The notes beneath the pieces are model-generated. The model had not been told where the DNA came from and ran no database searches. It saw only the letters and a list, made by a program, of their open reading frames with translations. This document shows, in pieces, positions 45,265 to 55,046 of a stretch of DNA of 64,000 bases. The position numbers and the translations under genes were made by a program. Position 1 is the stretch's first letter, and each line of letters begins with the position of its first letter. The stretch comes from Pomphorhynchus laevis (taxonomy: Eukaryota; Acanthocephala; Palaeacanthocephala; Echinorhynchida; Pomphorhynchidae). Location: NCBI GenBank assembly GCA_012934845.2, contig WNNJ02001491.1, positions 89,125 to 153,124 of the forward strand, in the 5' to 3' direction.

Positions 45265-48200
45265 GGGGGATCAGAACCCTCCAGCATACACTAACACGCC
45301 GCCTTCCGGCTAAACAACTCAGAATCTCTCACACACCTGAGAGTCCAGTCGAGGCCAACAATAGTAGGTAATCTCGAGATAAGGTGTTTGAGAAACCTTA
45401 GTCTTTGCTCAGTGGGACGTCCTCTGGAAAAGAAAACTAATCCCGAGATTGACAAGGTACACCAAAAGCCTACATGAGCATCCCCTCTTAATAACTAATG
45501 CTGGGCACATTTCAAAGTCCATCTAGCCATCTTCATGACACTTTTGAACCTATTCTAGTCTAATCCGGCCGATCATTTAACCGTCATGGTAAACCCCAGT
45601 ATCTTACTCGATATGTGAAGACTAGGAGTGGTTGATTCTGCAAAATGGAGGAGAGTAGAGAGTGATAGTCTCTTCAATTTTTTTCTTTGCTGCAGGAGTG
45701 CCATTAAAGACTACCACCTGCGATTTGTTGGAGTTTAAAATAATATTGGATGCGGGTAACTGATCTTTTAATCTTAAAAGGAAACGGCTGATGTTCGAGA
45801 CTACACCTTTGCATCTGCGTCTAGAAAACAGGGATGTGGTATCATCGGCATATACCACAAGATGTTGATCGCGTTTTAAGTTTTTGTAAAGTTCAATTGA
45901 TGCAGCAAGATACAAGATTGGAAAAAGTGGGGAACCTTGAGGCACACCTGAAATAGGGTAGTACTGACGTGCATCAGGGTCATTTTTATAGAAAAATCTC
46001 TTGGTATACAACAATATGTTCAACCTGTTAACAATTCTCGCAGGCAACCCAAGGGACCTAAAAGCAGAGATAACAAAAGGAATAGAAATGCGGTCGAATT
46101 CAGCAGAAAAATCAAGAAAGACAGCCACAGCAAGCTGATAACTATTATCTTGACAAAACTGTTGCACTTCACCTATTGCTGAATGAACCGAGCGATCTTT
46201 TAAAAACCTGGTGGGATTAAATTTCGCCTACTTAGATTGTTGCGGATTTTACGCGCAAGCGCCTTTTTGTAAATGGAGATGAGGGAGTTTTGGATCGAGA
46301 TATACCACAGATCTTTAGGATATGAAATCGATTTCTTTTTGGGTAAAAGCACCCGTCGGCTTATATGTATGCCAGCAATGTTGGACAAGGAGGCTAATAG
46401 CATTGTGATGGCGACTTACTTTATCTGACTGTCTGTCAAAAGCTCACAGACCCGAGTGGTAGTAGATCCTGGGTTCTTGAGGTGCCCGATTGTGACCCCC
46501 AGGAGTTTAGGATATCTGTGACAGATATATACCAACTTCTAAAGTTACATCAAGGCTGGATCGGTTTGGGAAATTTAGTGGCTTCATAATAATGTAAGGA
46601 TAGTGACTCCTCTGAAACTTTGTCAAGGTTTACGCTACCAACCCAAACCAAGGCTCTATATTTCCTGCAAACAAACTTCTCCTTCTCGAATATCGTGCAG
46701 AAGGAAACCTGAGCATGATTAAGGTGAGCTATGCTCGCCCTGTCCCTGCTTAGCTGGAACCTATATCTAGTGCTCCAGTATTCATTCTAGAGGGCCTGAT
46801 TAGCGGAAACAGAGATATTGGGAAGGTGTTGCATTTTAGCGAGGACAAATAATTTCTTTGTTGCAGGGCGTCATGAAAGACAACCACCTGCGATTTTAGT
46901 CTGTAGCTGGTATTTTAGTCTTAAAAAGAAACGGCTGATGTTCGGGATACTACATCATTGCCCCTGCATCAATAGAAGAGAGATGTGGTATCATCAGCGT
47001 ATACCACTGGATGATGATCACGTTTAAAATTTTTGAATAGTACAATGGATGTAGAAGGATTTAAGATAGGAGAAAGTAGGGATCCTTGAGATACACCCGT
47101 AATATGGTAGAACTGACTCATATCAGGGTCGTCTTCATAGTATAACCGCTTGGTGTACAGCAATATAGTCAAGGAAAACAGCGACAACGAGTTGATGACT
47201 GTTATCCCGACAAAACTAATGCACTTCACCTATTGCTGAATGAACCAAGCGCCCTTTGACATACCCATGAAAACTTGATAGGGTCAAGTTACGCCTACTT
47301 AAATGGTCGCGGATTCGACGCGCAATCGATTTCTTGTAGATCGAAATGAGAAAGTTTTGAATCGAAATTGGCCGCAGGTCTCTAGGTCATGAGACAGGAC
47401 TACACTTGGGTAAGAAAATTCTACGACTAATATTGATGCCGACTACATCGGATGGTAAGGCGAAAAGCATTGCGACGGCCACTTCGCAAAGGTGCCGGAA
47501 GTGGCCCTCAGGAGTTAAGGATATCTTTAACATATAAGTCTCTTCTCCTGAAGTCCCACCAAGGCGGGATTTGCTGTGGTGATTTAGTAGCTCCATAATT
47601 ATGTAGGGATAGTGACTCCTTCAAAACATTATCAAGGCCTACACTACCAATTCAAACCAAGGCTCTATCCTTTAAACAGGCAAACTTTTCCTTTTTGAAT
47701 ATCTTCCAGAAGGAAGCCTGAGAAGGGTTAAGGTGAGCAATGCTTGATATATCCCTGCTCAGCTAGAACCTATATCTATAGACCTAGTATTCATTCGAGA
47801 GGGCCTTTCTGGCGGAAACAGAGAGATTGGGAAATGTAGCATTTTAGCGAGGACATTCAGTATTGTTGGAGTGGGATTGTATACGCGACCTTTATAGGTA
47901 GTTGAAAGCAACGCGGTAGCTTGCGATGAGAGGTAGGAATTAAATTCGGTTAAACTTTCATTACCAATTCTAGGGAAGAGTTGGATAGCTGCCTGAAAGA
48001 AGGCAACTCTGATTGGTGGCAGCAAGGTATAAGATAAGATAAATAGGGAAGCTTTAGGCAGACCTGTAATAGGGTAGAACTGACGTGCATCAAGGTCATT
48101 TTCATAGAAGAACCGCTTGGTATACAGCAAAATCTCTACCCTGTTAACAATACTCACAGGCAACCCGAGGGACCTGAGAGAATAGATAACAAAATGAATG

Positions 48201-49375
48201 GAGATAGGGTCAAATGCAGCGGAAAAGTCGAGAAAAACAGCCTCAGTAAGCTGATGACTGTTGTTTTGGCAAAATCGATGCACTTCACCATTTGCTGAAT
48301 GTACCGAGAGATTTTTTACAAAGGTGCGTTTACCGTTCTTCCAGAGTGTTATCGCTAAACAAGACATGGCTGGACAAGAGTAGTTTAATAGGAGGAATAA
48401 TCTTAAGTGGATCTTAACTAAGGTTAGAAGACCTTGAGATGAAAAGTAGTAAGGGTTTATATAAAAAGTGAAGTGGGTGTTTATGTGCTTTGGGATAAAT
48501 CGAGTTATGTCATAGTGTACCAAATAAATCTAGTCTGCGGAAGGACTATAACATCTGCATCTCTATCAGATAGAAGGCTAAGGACATAATCACCTTCCTA
48601 GTTCCACTCTATGAGCTATAATCAAAACGGTTCGGGACTACTTACCATTCCAATGGTGTCATTAGGAAACGTCTAAGTGATATTAGATGTCTTTTTGCAA
48701 AGGCCTTGAAAACTGGGCTTCTCTTGGACCACGCAGGATATTGCTGTCCACAGTTGGTACATTTAAGAGTATCTCGTCATCCATCTGTTTTGTGGTCATC
48801 ATCACTAGATCCGCGTATCCCGCAAAATTTGATACGACCACAACTTGATCCCCAATGTCCCCGGCAATGACACCGGTTACAGTGAAGATAAGTGAGGTCG
48901 TCACTGCCAACATGTATAAATTTTAAATTACACCCGATGAAGGGGTTAAAAGCGGAGTTTACGAGGAGACCTGCATTCTCTTCAGGCGTATCTCCAAAGG
49001 CTATGGGGAGGGGCATGTCCCGCTTACTCTTGATGAAACAGACGTTGGTAATGTTGTAAAGTGTTTCCAGCTCTCAAAGATCTGACTCATTCAGGTCAGG
49101 TAAAATGTTGGAAATCTTTATTGACGCCTGAATAGGCTTGAATGTAATAGTACCTATGACGAAAAGCTTATCTTTAAAGTAATCCAGGTATTCTTTTGCA
49201 ATTTCTGTGTTGATGAATGAGATTCGGTACAAATTATCGATAGTTCGAGCTGAGTTTAGGAGAACTCTGTTAGGATAATTAGAAACAAAAGCACGAAGGA
49301 ATTCGTTGAAATAATTATTTTTAGCAATAGAAATTAATAGAGTTATGGTAACTAGGTTAACCATTTTTTGATTGG
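45265..49375 (-). mobile_element. LINE-B copy 4: three abutting antisense pieces
   Basis: Three minus-strand pieces follow one another. The first (about 45270-46850) has a 3' UTR, an RT with LAVAVFLDFSAEFDRISIPF, GVPQGSPLFPILYLAASIEL and VYADDTTSLFSRRRC (45622-46167), and the fingers at 46200-46403. The second (about 46860-47860) has part of the same RT with an internal deletion (GVSQGSLLSPILNPSTSIVL, VYADDTTSLFY). The third (about 47870-49375) has RT motif A, endonuclease leader and Gag (48683-49364) with HCNRCHCRGHWGSSC, a CCHC knuckle. This looks like repeated insertion or rearrangement of one family. Confidence 0.72.
48683..49364 (-). pseudogene. LINE-B Gag-like ORF1, broken
   Basis: The N-terminal half at 49074-49364 reads FKPIQASIKISNILPDLNES. 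The second half at 48777-49016 reads MPLPIAFGD, LLVNSAFNPFIGCNLKF and YLHCNRCHCRGHWGSSC, a C-x2-C-x4-H-x4-C zinc knuckle. The order RRM-like domain then zinc knuckles is that of I/Jockey-type ORF1 proteins, which coat element RNA. Frameshifts near 49020 and 48830 break it. The copy at 59096-59881 has the same plan. Confidence 0.65.
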
Positions 49376-49870
49376 AGGAAGCTCCTCCTTGTCTTCGTTT
49401 TTTTGAAATAAGTAAAATGTTACTAACCTTGTTTCAGGGAGTATTTGCAGAAAATACATTAGAAATTGCTGGAAAAGTGGAATTGATTGATCCTCCGACA
49501 TTCATGTTTTTACTGCACATTTTTTTATAATAATAAAGATTTTATTAAAAATACAACCGTATGTGGAAATTTTTTTGTCAAAAATTAGAATATATAAACA
49601 AAAATCGAAGGATTAGTATCACATAAGGAGAGGATTCTAGCAGACGGAGGCCAGCGGTCTTATCGCATGATCTCCGTACCTCCCTTATGTTCGAACACAC
49701 CACCTCCTTTAAAGCTTTGTTCTTCCAGTCTGAAGGAGCCTTCCACTGCCCGTCTTCTTAAAGGACTTACGCTTCCTAATTCCACACCGCAGCTAAGGCC
49801 ATCGCAGGTGAGAGACCTTCGGAACTTATCAGAGAAGTTTAGTGGTATCAGATTTGCTTTGTAGTCGGAA

Positions 49871-50535
49871 TTATTTTCTTTTGAATTTCCAACACGTTAC
49901 TGTATCAGAGAAACAACCACAACCAGAAGCCTCAAGCCTTTTTAGAACCATTCTTTTTTCCACGCTATAGCAGTGGTAATTTCCAGAATCGTTGTTGTCC
50001 TCCATCAGCGTTATAGTCGCAAGGCAGTCATTCCCATAACCGTTGTAGTCATTGCTTCTGTCATCTGATAGAACATCAATTACATCGACAATGTTAAATG
50101 TATCTACAGTGTCAACCTCTGAACTATAAGCCCAGGTGTCCTCACAATCCTGATCACTGTCGTTTCCAGTTCTTCTATCAATAAGAGCATTATCACACTC
50201 TCTTTCGGTTTCGATTCGGTTATCAGACAAGTCTTCAGATCGTTCATCTGCATCGTCGATAGATCCCACTTTGATTTCTCCATGAACATATACAGTGCCA
50301 TCACTGCCGTCGATAAATATTTCATCACAATCGTAACCTATGAACCCCTAGAAGTTGACTTCGACATGGTCAATGTAAAAACGCAAAACACCCTTCGATT
50401 TGAGAAAATCCAACAAGAAATATTTAAGAGAGCGATCCAAGCTTTCAGAAAAATCCTCTCGAACATCCACAGTACCCCCTGACGACTGTCCAGCGTTGGC
50501 CATATCTTCAAGAACGATTCGTAAGCAAAGTTCAT
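49871..50535 (-). pseudogene. Left-arm copy of the acidic foldback ORF, broken
   Basis: On the minus strand it starts MNFAYESFLKIWPTLDSRQG (50535) and loses frame after about 20 codons. The acidic part is open again at 49871-50269, reading MGSIDDADERSEDLSDN and TERECDNALIDRRTGNDSD with a single copy of the repeat. The frame ends with a C-terminal tail (GCGCFSDTVTCWKFKRK) that the right arm lacks because of a stop. Confidence 0.7.
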
Positions 50536-50609
50536 TAAACCCCCATCCCCATAGTTGTTTCTTTTAAGTTACTTACCAATTCTTTTGAAGCTCCGACGTG
50601 CACTGTTTC

Positions 50610-50710
50610 GTTGCAAATGAAAGTCCGTTGCAAATAAGATTAAAAGTGCACATTTTTTGATGACACGATGTGCATACGAGTTCGCTATTAAAAAATTGAA
50701 ACTGACAAAC
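50610..50710. other. Foldback centre, possible divergent leader
   Basis: This is the spacer of about 90 bp between the arms. Both arms, reading outward, begin with ACGAAACAGTGCACGTCGG, then a TTGGTAAGTAA donor-like site, then the ORF start. If transcribed from the centre, both arms would be expressed outward. No core promoter element can be proved. Confidence 0.3.
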
Positions 50711-50765
50711 GAAACAGTGCACGTCGGAGCTTCAAAGGGATTGGTAAGTAAGTTAAAAAACAACT

Positions 50766-51617
50766 ATGGGTGATGGTCGTCTAATGAATTTTGCTTACGA
50801 ATCGTTCTTGAAGATATGGCCAACGCTGGACAGACGTCAGGGGGATACTGTGGATGATCGAGATGATTTTTCTGAACGCTTGGATTGCTCTCTTAATCAT
50901 TTCTTGTTGGGTTTTCTTAATTCGAAGGGTGTTTTGCGTTTTTACATTGACCATGTCGAAGTCAACTTCCAGGGGTTCATAGGTTACGATTGTGATGAAG
51001 TATTTATCGAGGCCAGTGATTGCACTGTATATGTTCATGAAGAAATCAACGTGGGATCTATCGACGATGCAGATGAACGATCTGAAGACTTGTCTGATAA
51101 TAGAATCGAAACCGAAAGAGAGTGTGATGATGCTCTTATTAATAGCAGAACTGGAAACTACAGTGATCAGGATTGTGAGGACACCTGGGCTTATAGTTCA
51201 GAGGTTGACACTGTAGATACCTTTAATATTGTCGCTTTAATTGATGCTCTATCAGATAACAGAAGCAATGACTGCAACGGTTATGGGAATGACTACCTTG
51301 GGACTATAGCGCTGATGGAGGACGTGGGATCTATCGATGATGCAGATGAACGATCTGAAGACTTGTCTGATAACAGAATCGAAACCGAAAGAGAGTGTGA
51401 TGATGCTCTTATTGATAGCCGAACAGGAAACGACAGTGATCAGGATTGTGAGGACACATGGGCTTATAGTTTAGATGTTGACACTGTAGATACCTTTAAT
51501 ATTGTCGGTGTAATTGATGTTCGATCAGATAACAGAAACAATGACTGCAACGGTTATGGGAATGACTACCTTGCGACTATAACGCTGATGGATGACAACA
51601 ACGATTCTGTAAATTAA
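50766..51617 (+). CDS. Unrecognised acidic repeat protein of the foldback element
   Basis: This is a 283-residue ORF. The N-terminal part (residues 1-95) reads MGDGRLMNFAYESFLKIWPT, later GVLRFYIDHVEVNFQGFIGY and CDEVFIEASDCTVYVHEEIN; it looks folded. Then two tandem units of about 90 residues each begin VGSIDDADERSEDLSDNRIE and contain DSDQDCEDTWAYS and VDTVDTFNIV. The units are very acidic (Asp/Glu) with regularly placed Cys. I recognise no known domain. A GTAAGTAAG splice-donor-like site lies about 25 bp before the ATG and is mirrored in the left arm. The internal repeat is 2x here and 1x in the left arm. Confidence 0.6.
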   Translation: MGDGRLMNFAYESFLKIWPTLDRRQGDTVDDRDDFSERLDCSLNHFLLGFLNSKGVLRFYIDHVEVNFQGFIGYDCDEVFIEASDCTVYVHEEINVGSIDDADERSEDLSDNRIETERECDDALINSRTGNYSDQDCEDTWAYSSEVDTVDTFNIVALIDALSDNRSNDCNGYGNDYLGTIALMEDVGSIDDADERSEDLSDNRIETERECDDALIDSRTGNDSDQDCEDTWAYSLDVDTVDTFNIVGVIDVRSDNRNNDCNGYGNDYLATITLMDDNNDSVN

Positions 51618-52039
51618 GTTTCACTGATACAGTAACGTGATGGAAATTCAAAAGAAAATAATGCTTACTACAAAGCAAACTTAGTACCACTAAACTTCTC
51701 TGCTAAGTTCCGAAGGTGTCTCACCTGCGATGGCCTTGGCTGCAGTGTGGAGTTCGGAAGCGTAATTCCTTTAAGAAGACGGGCAGTGGAAGGCTCCTTC
51801 AGACTGGAAGAACAAAGCTTTGAAGGAGGTGATGTATTCGAACAGAAGAGAGGTATGGAGATCATGCGATAAGACCACTGGCCTCCTTCTGCTAGAATCA
51901 TCCCCTTATGTGGTACTAATCCTTCGATTTTTGCCTATATATTCTAATGTTTTGACAAAATGTTTTCCACATACGGTTGTATTTTTTGATAAAATCTTTA
52001 TTATTATAGTTTGCTATTTTAATAAAACATAAAAATATT

Positions 52040-52310
52040 ACCCATCATAGTCCGCTCCGATTGGATCATTCGGGAGGTGAAAGACCCCGGGTGGTTCAGT
52101 CGGAGAGCGGCGTGTTGGATTGTTTGATTGGGGCTTAGATCCCCATGGATTTGAGGTCATTATTCTTGAAGAAGACGGGCTGCAGTTAAAGTATGGCAAT
52201 CATCTATGAAGAAGATTTGAAGATTTAGACTGGACTTGTCTTCTTGTGTTTATTCTATTCATCCTGCATGTTTATTTATTTATTAATAAAATCTATTATT
52301 ATCGAAGATA
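52040..52310 (+). mobile_element. LINE-B 3'-end fragment
   Basis: It shares AGTCCGCTCCGATTGGATC, GACCCCGGGTGGTTCAGTCG, the GCGGCGTG box and 'GATCCCC.TGGATTTGAGG' with 29100-29220. It ends in ATTAATAAAATCTATTATTATC. It is a 5'-truncated insertion immediately next to the foldback end. Confidence 0.7.
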
Positions 52311-52744
52311 AGAAATGTGCAGTAAAGTAACAGTAACATCGGAGCGATCAAAGCATCTAATTAAATCGTATTTTCCAGCTGCAGAAAATGAGGTAAGTTG
52401 AGTTTTTCTTTAAATTTGATACCTAGCACAGAGAGTAAACTTGTGACCTTGAGACTCCTCGTACCATTAGAAAGGAAGAACTTATTCGATAAGTTGAAAG
52501 TTGAGTTTTTTAATGTGGCAAATGCACACAGACTGTGTGCTTACAAGCCCACAAAAGCGAAACAGATAAAAAAGTTAATCGTTTAGTAGCATCGATTTTA
52601 GCTGCTTTTTGAAAAATCGGCGTGAGGATGATGACCGCAGATGATTATGTAAAGAATTCTGAAGGAGAGGAGCAGCGATAAGTAGGGATCGACGGCCGAA
52701 GTTGGTTGAGTGAAAAGGTACGTGTAGCACAGAGGTGGGCATCT

Positions 52745-52800
52745 ACGGCCTCGGAGGCCGCATGCGGCCTCCGAGCCTAGTTTATGCGGCCTCCGAGCAT
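52745..52800. repeat. hAT subterminal GGCCTCCGAG repeats
   Basis: The word GCGGCCTCCGAG occurs at about 52763 and 52785, and its reverse complement CTCGGAGGCCGC at about 52751. They sit just inside the left terminal repeat. hAT transposases commonly bind subterminal repeats, so these may be binding sites. Confidence 0.55.
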
Positions 52801-52933
52801 TTTTCAAAAAAAGGCAAGATAGAAATTATCATATTAACAATGTATTTTTTCTCTAATTTTTTATTTAGATACTTTTCCTTTGAATCTTATCATTTTTTGA
52901 TATTTACAAGAAAATTTTTGGTTACCCCATCAG

Positions 52934-54748
52934 ATGTCATCGCAAAAAAAGAGAAAGATAGATTCAGAGAATAGAGTTTTTAATATAGAATGGGAATATG
53001 ATTACTTCTTTGTTCAGAGTAAAAACGGGATGGTGTGCTTAATTTGTAGAGCTAACTTAACAACGATCAAGAAATTCAATGCAGAAAAACATTATGGCAC
53101 GCATATCAATATGCCAATATGTAGACTTGATGGTGAGTGTAGAAAAGAGAAAATTCTAGAACTAAAAAAATCAATCAAAAAACAACAAACATTATTCAAG
53201 AATATATTCAATTTGGGACTTTTACAAACAAAAGCGAGCTATTTGATTGCACATCTTATGGGTAAAAGAGGAAAGCCATATTCCGACTCAGAATTCATCA
53301 AAGAGGCCATAACTACAACAGTAAAATGCATAGATCCAGATAAAGTTGAAAAATATGAGAATCTTGCGCTCTCTCGGCGAACAATAGTCAGTCGCCAAAC
53401 CGATATTGCGAAAAATTTACAACAAAAACTATCTTTTCTCTTAGCAGATCCAAATGCATTCTATTCATTGGCTATTGATGAGTCAACTGATTCTACTGAC
53501 TCTGCCCAATTACTCATTTTTATACGAATCGTTGACAAAAATTTCAATCTACGAGAAGAACTATTAGGTATGCAAACTCTAAAAGGGCAAGCTCGTGGAA
53601 TTGACATCTTAGAAAAAGTGCAAGATCAAATTCAAAAATCAAAAGTCAATCCAGAATTTCTAGTGAGTATTTGTACTGACGGTGCTCCTTCAATGGTAGG
53701 AAAAAATTCGGGATTTATTGCAAAGATGAAAGATATTATTAAACCACTGGAAATTCGTTCCTTTCATTGCATATTACACCAACAAAATCTTTGCATAAAA
53801 TCCGTTTCATTGGGATCAGTTTTCAAGAAAGTGAACGAAATTGTAATTTTCATTCGTTCAAACGCAACAAGACACCGCCAATTCAGATCAATGATGGAAA
53901 ATGACGAGTTTCACGGCAGTTATGATCTCTTATACCACTCAAGCGTTAGATGGCTTTCTGAGGCAAACGTTTTGAAGCGAGTATTTGATATAAGAGAGAA
54001 AATAATTCAATTCTTTTCAAATCTGAACAAGAGTTGCGATCTTTCAAATATTTATTTCATAATCGACATGTCATTTCTAGTTGATATCATGATGAAGCAA
54101 AGAGAGCTCAATCTTTCTTTACAAGGTCAGAAAAATAACATTTTTGCTTCTTGGAAAAAGGTGAAGGCATTTCGTGCAACCATCATATTATTGAGAAACC
54201 AAATCAAGGACAAGCATTTTTCAAAAATTCATTTTACATATTTGCACGAAGTTACACGTCTGAACTATCCGACAGCTGAAATGCTTGAGAATTATGAAAG
54301 ATATTTGACTGATCTGCACACCCAATACCAATCTCGATTCAATGATTTTGACGCATTTGAGTCAGAACTGACGCTTGTATTTGAGCCCCATCTTGTCGAA
54401 ATTCATAAAGTAGAAGAGGAATTTCAAATCGAAATAATCGAGTTGCTGAATGATAATATTCTTATCAATCGCTTTGTTCAGAATCATGATATCTACGATA
54501 TATGGCGCTTCGCATCAAAATATTCAGCCCTACAGAAAAATGCTCAGAAGATATTGACTATATTTTCAACAACTTACTGTTGCGAATCTGCATTTTCCCA
54601 CATGACGAAGATAAAATCATCACAAAGAACATCTTTATCAGACAATCATCTTGAAGAAAGCCTCATTCTGCGAACAAGTAACCTAGAACCAGACATTGAT
54701 CAATTAACACAGGCTAAATATAAAAAAAAGTTTGGATCAAATGAATGA
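52934..54748 (+). CDS. hAT transposase, BED zinc finger (ZBED5/FAM200 type)
   Basis: This is a 604-residue, uninterrupted transposase that cuts and pastes hAT DNA. The N-terminal BED finger has CLIC (about residue 35) and HYGTH (about residue 54), following WEYDYFFVQ. The catalytic domain has AIDESTDSTDSAQ (first Asp), SICTDGAPSMVGKNSGF (second Asp), SFHCILHQQNLC (the hAT CxxH motif) and, near the end, YCCESAFSHM (Glu). The C-terminal dimerisation region has DIWRFASKYSALQ and SDNHLEESLILR. Length and layout fit the Charlie-like hAT group that gave rise to vertebrate ZBED5, FAM200 and GTF2IRD2. I chose the ATG at 52934 because it directly precedes a basic MSSQKKRKID nuclear-localisation-like start. 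Confidence 0.95.
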   Translation: MSSQKKRKIDSENRVFNIEWEYDYFFVQSKNGMVCLICRANLTTIKKFNAEKHYGTHINMPICRLDGECRKEKILELKKSIKKQQTLFKNIFNLGLLQTKASYLIAHLMGKRGKPYSDSEFIKEAITTTVKCIDPDKVEKYENLALSRRTIVSRQTDIAKNLQQKLSFLLADPNAFYSLAIDESTDSTDSAQLLIFIRIVDKNFNLREELLGMQTLKGQARGIDILEKVQDQIQKSKVNPEFLVSICTDGAPSMVGKNSGFIAKMKDIIKPLEIRSFHCILHQQNLCIKSVSLGSVFKKVNEIVIFIRSNATRHRQFRSMMENDEFHGSYDLLYHSSVRWLSEANVLKRVFDIREKIIQFFSNLNKSCDLSNIYFIIDMSFLVDIMMKQRELNLSLQGQKNNIFASWKKVKAFRATIILLRNQIKDKHFSKIHFTYLHEVTRLNYPTAEMLENYERYLTDLHTQYQSRFNDFDAFESELTLVFEPHLVEIHKVEEEFQIEIIELLNDNILINRFVQNHDIYDIWRFASKYSALQKNAQKILTIFSTTYCCESAFSHMTKIKSSQRTSLSDNHLEESLILRTSNLEPDIDQLTQAKYKKKFGSNE

Positions 54749-55046
54749 ATTGATTCTTAGCACCAAGTGGATATGATTCTGTTTTTATTACATATTTTTT
54801 CAAAAAGATCGAATTAATTATTTCATACTCATGTGGCCTTTTCAATTTTTGGAAACTTCGATTTGGCATTTTGATGCTCAGCCCTCGCCCACCCCTGGTG
54901 TAGCAGAAGAGAATCACAGGAACGTAGGTGAGTAGAAAGATAGCGAGATTTACTTAGAGTTGGCAGATAAAGATAAGAAGGAGAATTACAATGGAGAAGG
55001 CGATAAGTCAGGCAAAGCAGACGAAAACGAACGCGATGTTCAATAC

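Larger units (their letters stand above)
49520..52015. mobile_element. Foldback palindrome of about 2.5 kb
   Basis: The left arm (about 49522-50615) and right arm (about 50705-52015) are inverted copies. They share the outer end CATACGGTTGTATTTTT-TAATAAAATCTTTATTATT, the segment around GGAAGGCTCCTTCAGACTGG, the acidic ORF, and the inner end ACGTCGGAGCTTC..TTGGTAAGTAA. The spacer between them is only about 90 bp. The right arm is longer because it contains an internal duplication. A scrap of the arm also occurs at 41403-41700. I do not recognise the family. Confidence 0.85.
52730..54897 (+). mobile_element. hAT transposon, structurally complete
   Basis: The left terminal repeat CAGAGGTGGGC (52730) matches the inverted right end GCCCACCCCTG (54887-54897; 10 of 11 positions). 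Both ends are flanked by the same 8 bp, GTGTAGCA (52722-52729 and 54898-54905), as expected for hAT target duplication. The element is 2168 bp and contains one long transposase ORF. It interrupts ORF2 of LINE-A copy 2. All parts are intact, which suggests a recent and perhaps still mobile copy. Confidence 0.95.
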
